Below, piece by piece: positions 8,118 to 12,100 of a stretch of 12,100 bases of DNA; position 1 is the stretch's first letter; each line of letters opens with the position of its first letter. The DNA is taken from assembly GCA_035644895.1 (NCBI GenBank), contig DASQNQ010000245.1, positions 1 to 12,100 on the forward strand, written 5' to 3'. The translations under genes and the position numbers were made by a program. The notes under the pieces were generated by a model, which saw nothing but the letters and a program-made list of their open reading frames with translations, was not told the DNA's origin and did not search any database. The stretch is from Falsiroseomonas sp035644895 (GTDB lineage Bacteria > Pseudomonadota > Alphaproteobacteria > Acetobacterales > Acetobacteraceae).

Positions 8118-9104
8118 ATGGCCAGCATGACCCGCCGCAGCACGCTCGCCCTCGGGGCGGGGCTTGCCCTCCCGTGGAGGGCTGCCGCCCAGGCACCCAC
8201 GCCCGTGCGCCTCGTCGCCTTCGCCGGCGCCTCCAACCTCCCGGTCTGGATCGGGCAGACCCAGGGCATCTTCGCCCGCCATGGGCTGGAGGCCACGCTC
8301 GACATCACGCCGAACTCGCGCGCCATGGCTTCCGACCTCTTCAGCGGGCGGTACGACCTGGCGCTGACCTCCGTCGACAACATCGTCGCCTACAACGAGG
8401 GCCAGGGCGAGGCGCAGCTGCCCGGACAGGCCGATTTCGTGGCATTGTTCGGCGTGGACGACGGCATGCTGAGCGTCATGGCCGCGCCGGACGTCGCGGA
8501 CCTCGCGGGCCTGCGCGGGCGCGACGTGTCGGTGGACGCGATGACCACCGGCTTCGCCTTCGTGCTGCGGGAGATCCTGTCCCGCCAGGGCCTGGCCGAT
8601 GCCGTGAACTGGGTGGCGGTCGGCGGCGGGGCGCAGCGCCTGGCCGCGCTGCGCGAGGGGAAGCAGGCGGCGACGCTGCTGAACACACCGCTCGACCTGA
8701 TTGCGGAGGCCGCCGGCTTCCGGCGCCTGGTGCGCGCGCATGACGTGATCGGCCCCTACCAGGGCATCACGGCGGCGGCGCGCCGCGGCGTGGTGGAGGA
8801 GCGGCGCCCCGCGCTCGTCGCCTTCACCCGCGCCTTCCGCGAAAGCGTGGCCTGGGCGGCGGACCCGGCGAACGCCGAGGCCGCGCGACGCCTGCTCGAG
8901 ACGCGCGCGAACATGGCGGCGCCCGTCGCCGCAGCCGCGCTCGCAGCCCTGACGGATCCGGCGCGGGGCATCCGCCGCGACCTCTCGATCAGCCAGGAAG
9001 GCATGGCGACGGTGCTCGCGCTGCGCAGCCGCTTCACGGGCCGGCAACTCGCCGACCCGATGCGCTACCAGGACGCGTCCGTGCTGCGCGCGGCGATCGG
9101 CTGA
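8118..9104 (+). CDS. NMT1/SsuA-like ABC transporter substrate-binding protein
   Basis: A 328-residue binding protein of the type II periplasmic fold used by ABC uptake systems for taurine, alkanesulfonates, nitrate and pyrimidine-type ligands (NMT1/THI5-like). The signal peptide has MTRRSTLALGAGLALP and a probable cleavage near AAAQA. Family stretches are AFAGASNLPVWIGQTQGIFARHGL near the mature N-terminus and ASDLFSGRYDLALTSVDNIVAY. I chose the ATG at 8118 with GAGGG just upstream, starting 7 bases after the previous stop; the in-frame TTG at 8049 would lie inside the previous gene, and a second ATG at 8127 is also possible. No ATP-binding or permease subunit is nearby. It differs in fold from the preceding Bug protein, so the operon carries two unrelated solute receptors. 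The ligand is unknown. Confidence 0.88.
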   Translation: MASMTRRSTLALGAGLALPWRAAAQAPTPVRLVAFAGASNLPVWIGQTQGIFARHGLEATLDITPNSRAMASDLFSGRYDLALTSVDNIVAYNEGQGEAQLPGQADFVALFGVDDGMLSVMAAPDVADLAGLRGRDVSVDAMTTGFAFVLREILSRQGLADAVNWVAVGGGAQRLAALREGKQAATLLNTPLDLIAEAAGFRRLVRAHDVIGPYQGITAAARRGVVEERRPALVAFTRAFRESVAWAADPANAEAARRLLETRANMAAPVAAAALAALTDPARGIRRDLSISQEGMATVLALRSRFTGRQLADPMRYQDASVLRAAIG

Positions 9105-9115
9105 GGAGGACCTGC

Positions 9116-10570
9116 ATGACCACCTCCGAAGGCCCCGGCCGCCGCGCCCTGCTTGCCGCCACCGGTCTTGCCGGCGTCGCGGCCGCCCTGCCCGGCCCCG
9201 TCGTGGCGCAGGCCACGGCCGACCCCGCGCGGCCGGTGCTGATCCAGGGCGCGCATGTGCTCTCGATGGACCGCGACATCGGGGACCTGCCGCGGGGCGA
9301 CCTTCTCCTCGAGCAGGGCGTGATCAGGGCGGTCGCTCCGTCCGTCCCGGCACCACCGGGCGCGCTGGTCATCCCCGGCGCGGGGCGCATCGCCCTTCCC
9401 GGCATGGTGAACGGCCATGTCCACCTGGCGCAGACGATGCAGCGGGGGCTGTCCACCGAGCACTCCTTCGGCGGCTACTTCCAGCAGATCGTGCTGCGCC
9501 ACTCCAACCGCATGACGCCGGACGACGTGCGCCTGGCGGACCATGCAGGTGCGCTGGAGCAGATCGCGAACGGCGTCACCACGGTGATGGACTGGAGCCG
9601 GGAGACGATGTCGCCCGCGCATGCGGAGGCCGCGTTGGAGGGGCTCTCGGCGGCCGGGATCCGCGCCGTGCTCGCCTACACGACGCCGCCCGTGCCGCCA
9701 GGCGCCGACGCGGCGGCCCTCAACTCCCGCATGGTCGAGCATGCGCGGGTGCTGCTGGCGGGACGGCTTCCGGCGCTGGTCAGCCTGTGGACCTGCCTCC
9801 AGGGGCCGGACTTCGTGCCGTTGGAGCCCGCACTCGCGGACATGCGGCGGCTTGCCGCGCTCGGCGTGCCGGTCGCGATCCACACGGGCGCCTCGATCTA
9901 CCCCAACCGCAAGCCGCGACTGCTCGCACAGCTCGACGCGGCGGGGGTGCTGAACGAGCGGCTGCAGATCGTCCATGCGAACGTGCACGAGGACGACGAG
10001 TATCGGCTGGCGGCCGACCGCGGCGTCGCGCTCTGCTCGACCCCCGAGGTCGAGATGCGGATGGGGCATGGCCAACCTGCCCTGTTCCGTGCGGCGGCGG
10101 CAGGGATGCGCGTGTCGGTCGGCACCGACATCCCCTCCATGGTCGGTGGCGGGCTGCTGCCGCAGCTCCGCGTCGCGCTGGCGGCCGAGCTGCACCGGAT
10201 CAACCTGGCGGAGATCGCCGCCGGCCGCGGCGTCCCCGCCACGCCGCCCGTCACCGCGCGCCGCATGCTGGAGTTCGCGACGGTCGAGGGGGCACGCAGC
10301 CTCGGGCTTGGCCAGATCACGGGCAGCCTGACACCCGGCAAGCGCGCCGACCTGCTGCTGGTCCGCACCGACACCGCCGCCACCGCGCCGCTCTCGGATG
10401 CCGCCGGGGCGGTGCTGCTGCAGGCCGGCACAGGGGACATCGAGACGGTGATCGTGGACGGGCGGCTGCGCAAGCATGAGGGCCGGCTGGTGGATGCCGA
10501 CGCGCCCGCCCTGTTCGCACGCCTCCAGGCGCGCGCCGAAGCGATGGCCGAGGCGGCCCGGCGGGGCTGA
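9116..10570 (+). CDS. Exported amidohydrolase-superfamily protein (metal-dependent)
   Basis: A 484-residue member of the amidohydrolase superfamily, in the cytosine deaminase/AtzA-like group. The N-terminus, GRRALLAATGLAGVAAALPGPVVAQA, is a twin-arginine signal, so the enzyme is probably folded in the cytoplasm and exported by Tat. Metal-site residues visible are His101 and His103 (NGHVHL), His256 (AIHTGAS), His287 (IVHANVHEDDE) and Asp338 (GTDIPS). The catalytic Glu that follows the third His in many deaminases (HxxE) is not present at that place, and a His291/Glu292 pair follows His287 instead. The C-terminal GSLTPGKRADLLLVRTD closes the composite beta-domain typical of the group. Shine-Dalgarno GGAGGA lies at 9105-9110. 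It is the last gene of the operon; a hairpin spans its stop. It could hydrolyse or deaminate a nitrogenous substrate in the periplasm; the substrate is unknown. Confidence 0.88.
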   Translation: MTTSEGPGRRALLAATGLAGVAAALPGPVVAQATADPARPVLIQGAHVLSMDRDIGDLPRGDLLLEQGVIRAVAPSVPAPPGALVIPGAGRIALPGMVNGHVHLAQTMQRGLSTEHSFGGYFQQIVLRHSNRMTPDDVRLADHAGALEQIANGVTTVMDWSRETMSPAHAEAALEGLSAAGIRAVLAYTTPPVPPGADAAALNSRMVEHARVLLAGRLPALVSLWTCLQGPDFVPLEPALADMRRLAALGVPVAIHTGASIYPNRKPRLLAQLDAAGVLNERLQIVHANVHEDDEYRLAADRGVALCSTPEVEMRMGHGQPALFRAAAAGMRVSVGTDIPSMVGGGLLPQLRVALAAELHRINLAEIAAGRGVPATPPVTARRMLEFATVEGARSLGLGQITGSLTPGKRADLLLVRTDTAATAPLSDAAGAVLLQAGTGDIETVIVDGRLRKHEGRLVDADAPALFARLQARAEAMAEAARRG

Positions 10571-10582
10571 ACGCCGGGCCGC
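10553..10582. terminator. Symmetric hairpin between convergent operon and gcvP
   Basis: An 11-bp perfect stem (10553-10563 with 10572-10582) has an 8-base loop that contains the amidohydrolase stop codon. It fills the 18-base gap between two converging genes and is equally strong read from either strand. No T-tract is present, so it is a candidate bidirectional terminator rather than a proven one. Confidence 0.6.
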
Positions 10583-10588
10583 GCGTGC

Positions 10589-12100
<1,512 letters not shown>

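Noticed and set aside
6206..8383. 725-codon minus-strand open frame opposite the SDR and binding-protein genes
   Set aside because: It is antisense to three genes with clear family motifs, and its His/Arg/Ala-rich translation is typical of a shadow frame.

Overview
The window is very GC-rich, densely coded DNA. It has Shine-Dalgarno-led genes, frequent GTG/TTG starts and several ATGA-type overlaps. The protein sequences (PNPase, GcvP, a Bug-type tricarboxylate-binding protein, a LacI regulator beside a catabolic operon) look alphaproteobacterial. Acetobacteraceae, Roseomonas-like, is my best guess; it rests on protein style and was not tested by alignment.

Layout. (1) 2-661 (+): the 3' end of pnp (polynucleotide phosphorylase), with KH and S1 domains and an arginine-rich tandem-repeat tail, followed by a GC-rich hairpin. 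(2) 750-2150 (+): a long nitronate monooxygenase-like flavoprotein with a C-terminal cysteine cluster. (3) 2134-3165 (-): a LacI-family regulator whose 3' end overlaps the previous gene tail to tail. (4) 3166-3281: a divergent regulatory region with a near-perfect LacI-type operator. (5) 3282-10570 (+): an eight-gene catabolic operon. In order it encodes a quinone-oxidoreductase-like MDR enzyme, an intradiol ring-cleavage dioxygenase (hydroxyquinol 1,2-dioxygenase type), a YCII-domain protein, a BKACE/DUF849 beta-keto acid cleavage enzyme, an SDR oxidoreductase, a Bug/TctC solute-binding protein, an NMT1/SsuA-like solute-binding protein and an exported amidohydrolase. (6) 10589-12100 (-): the C-terminal half of gcvP (glycine decarboxylase), convergent with the operon and separated from it by a symmetric hairpin.

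How it may work (inference). The LacI protein probably represses the divergent operon through the operator at 3195-3212. The exported proteins would process and capture a substrate in the periplasm. The cytoplasmic enzymes would open a dihydroxy- or trihydroxy-aromatic ring and carry the product to a beta-keto acid, which BKACE would split using acetyl-CoA. This gene set resembles part of the hydroxyquinol branch of chloroaromatic degradation (intradiol dioxygenase + YCII protein + reductases). It lacks a recognisable maleylacetate reductase, ring hydroxylase, CoA transferase or thiolase. Having BKACE at the end makes it a candidate for a variant ring-cleavage route whose substrate I cannot name.

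No tRNA, rRNA, CRISPR or insertion sequence was seen. No gene-free stretch exceeds 300 bases; the longest is 116 bases (3166-3281).
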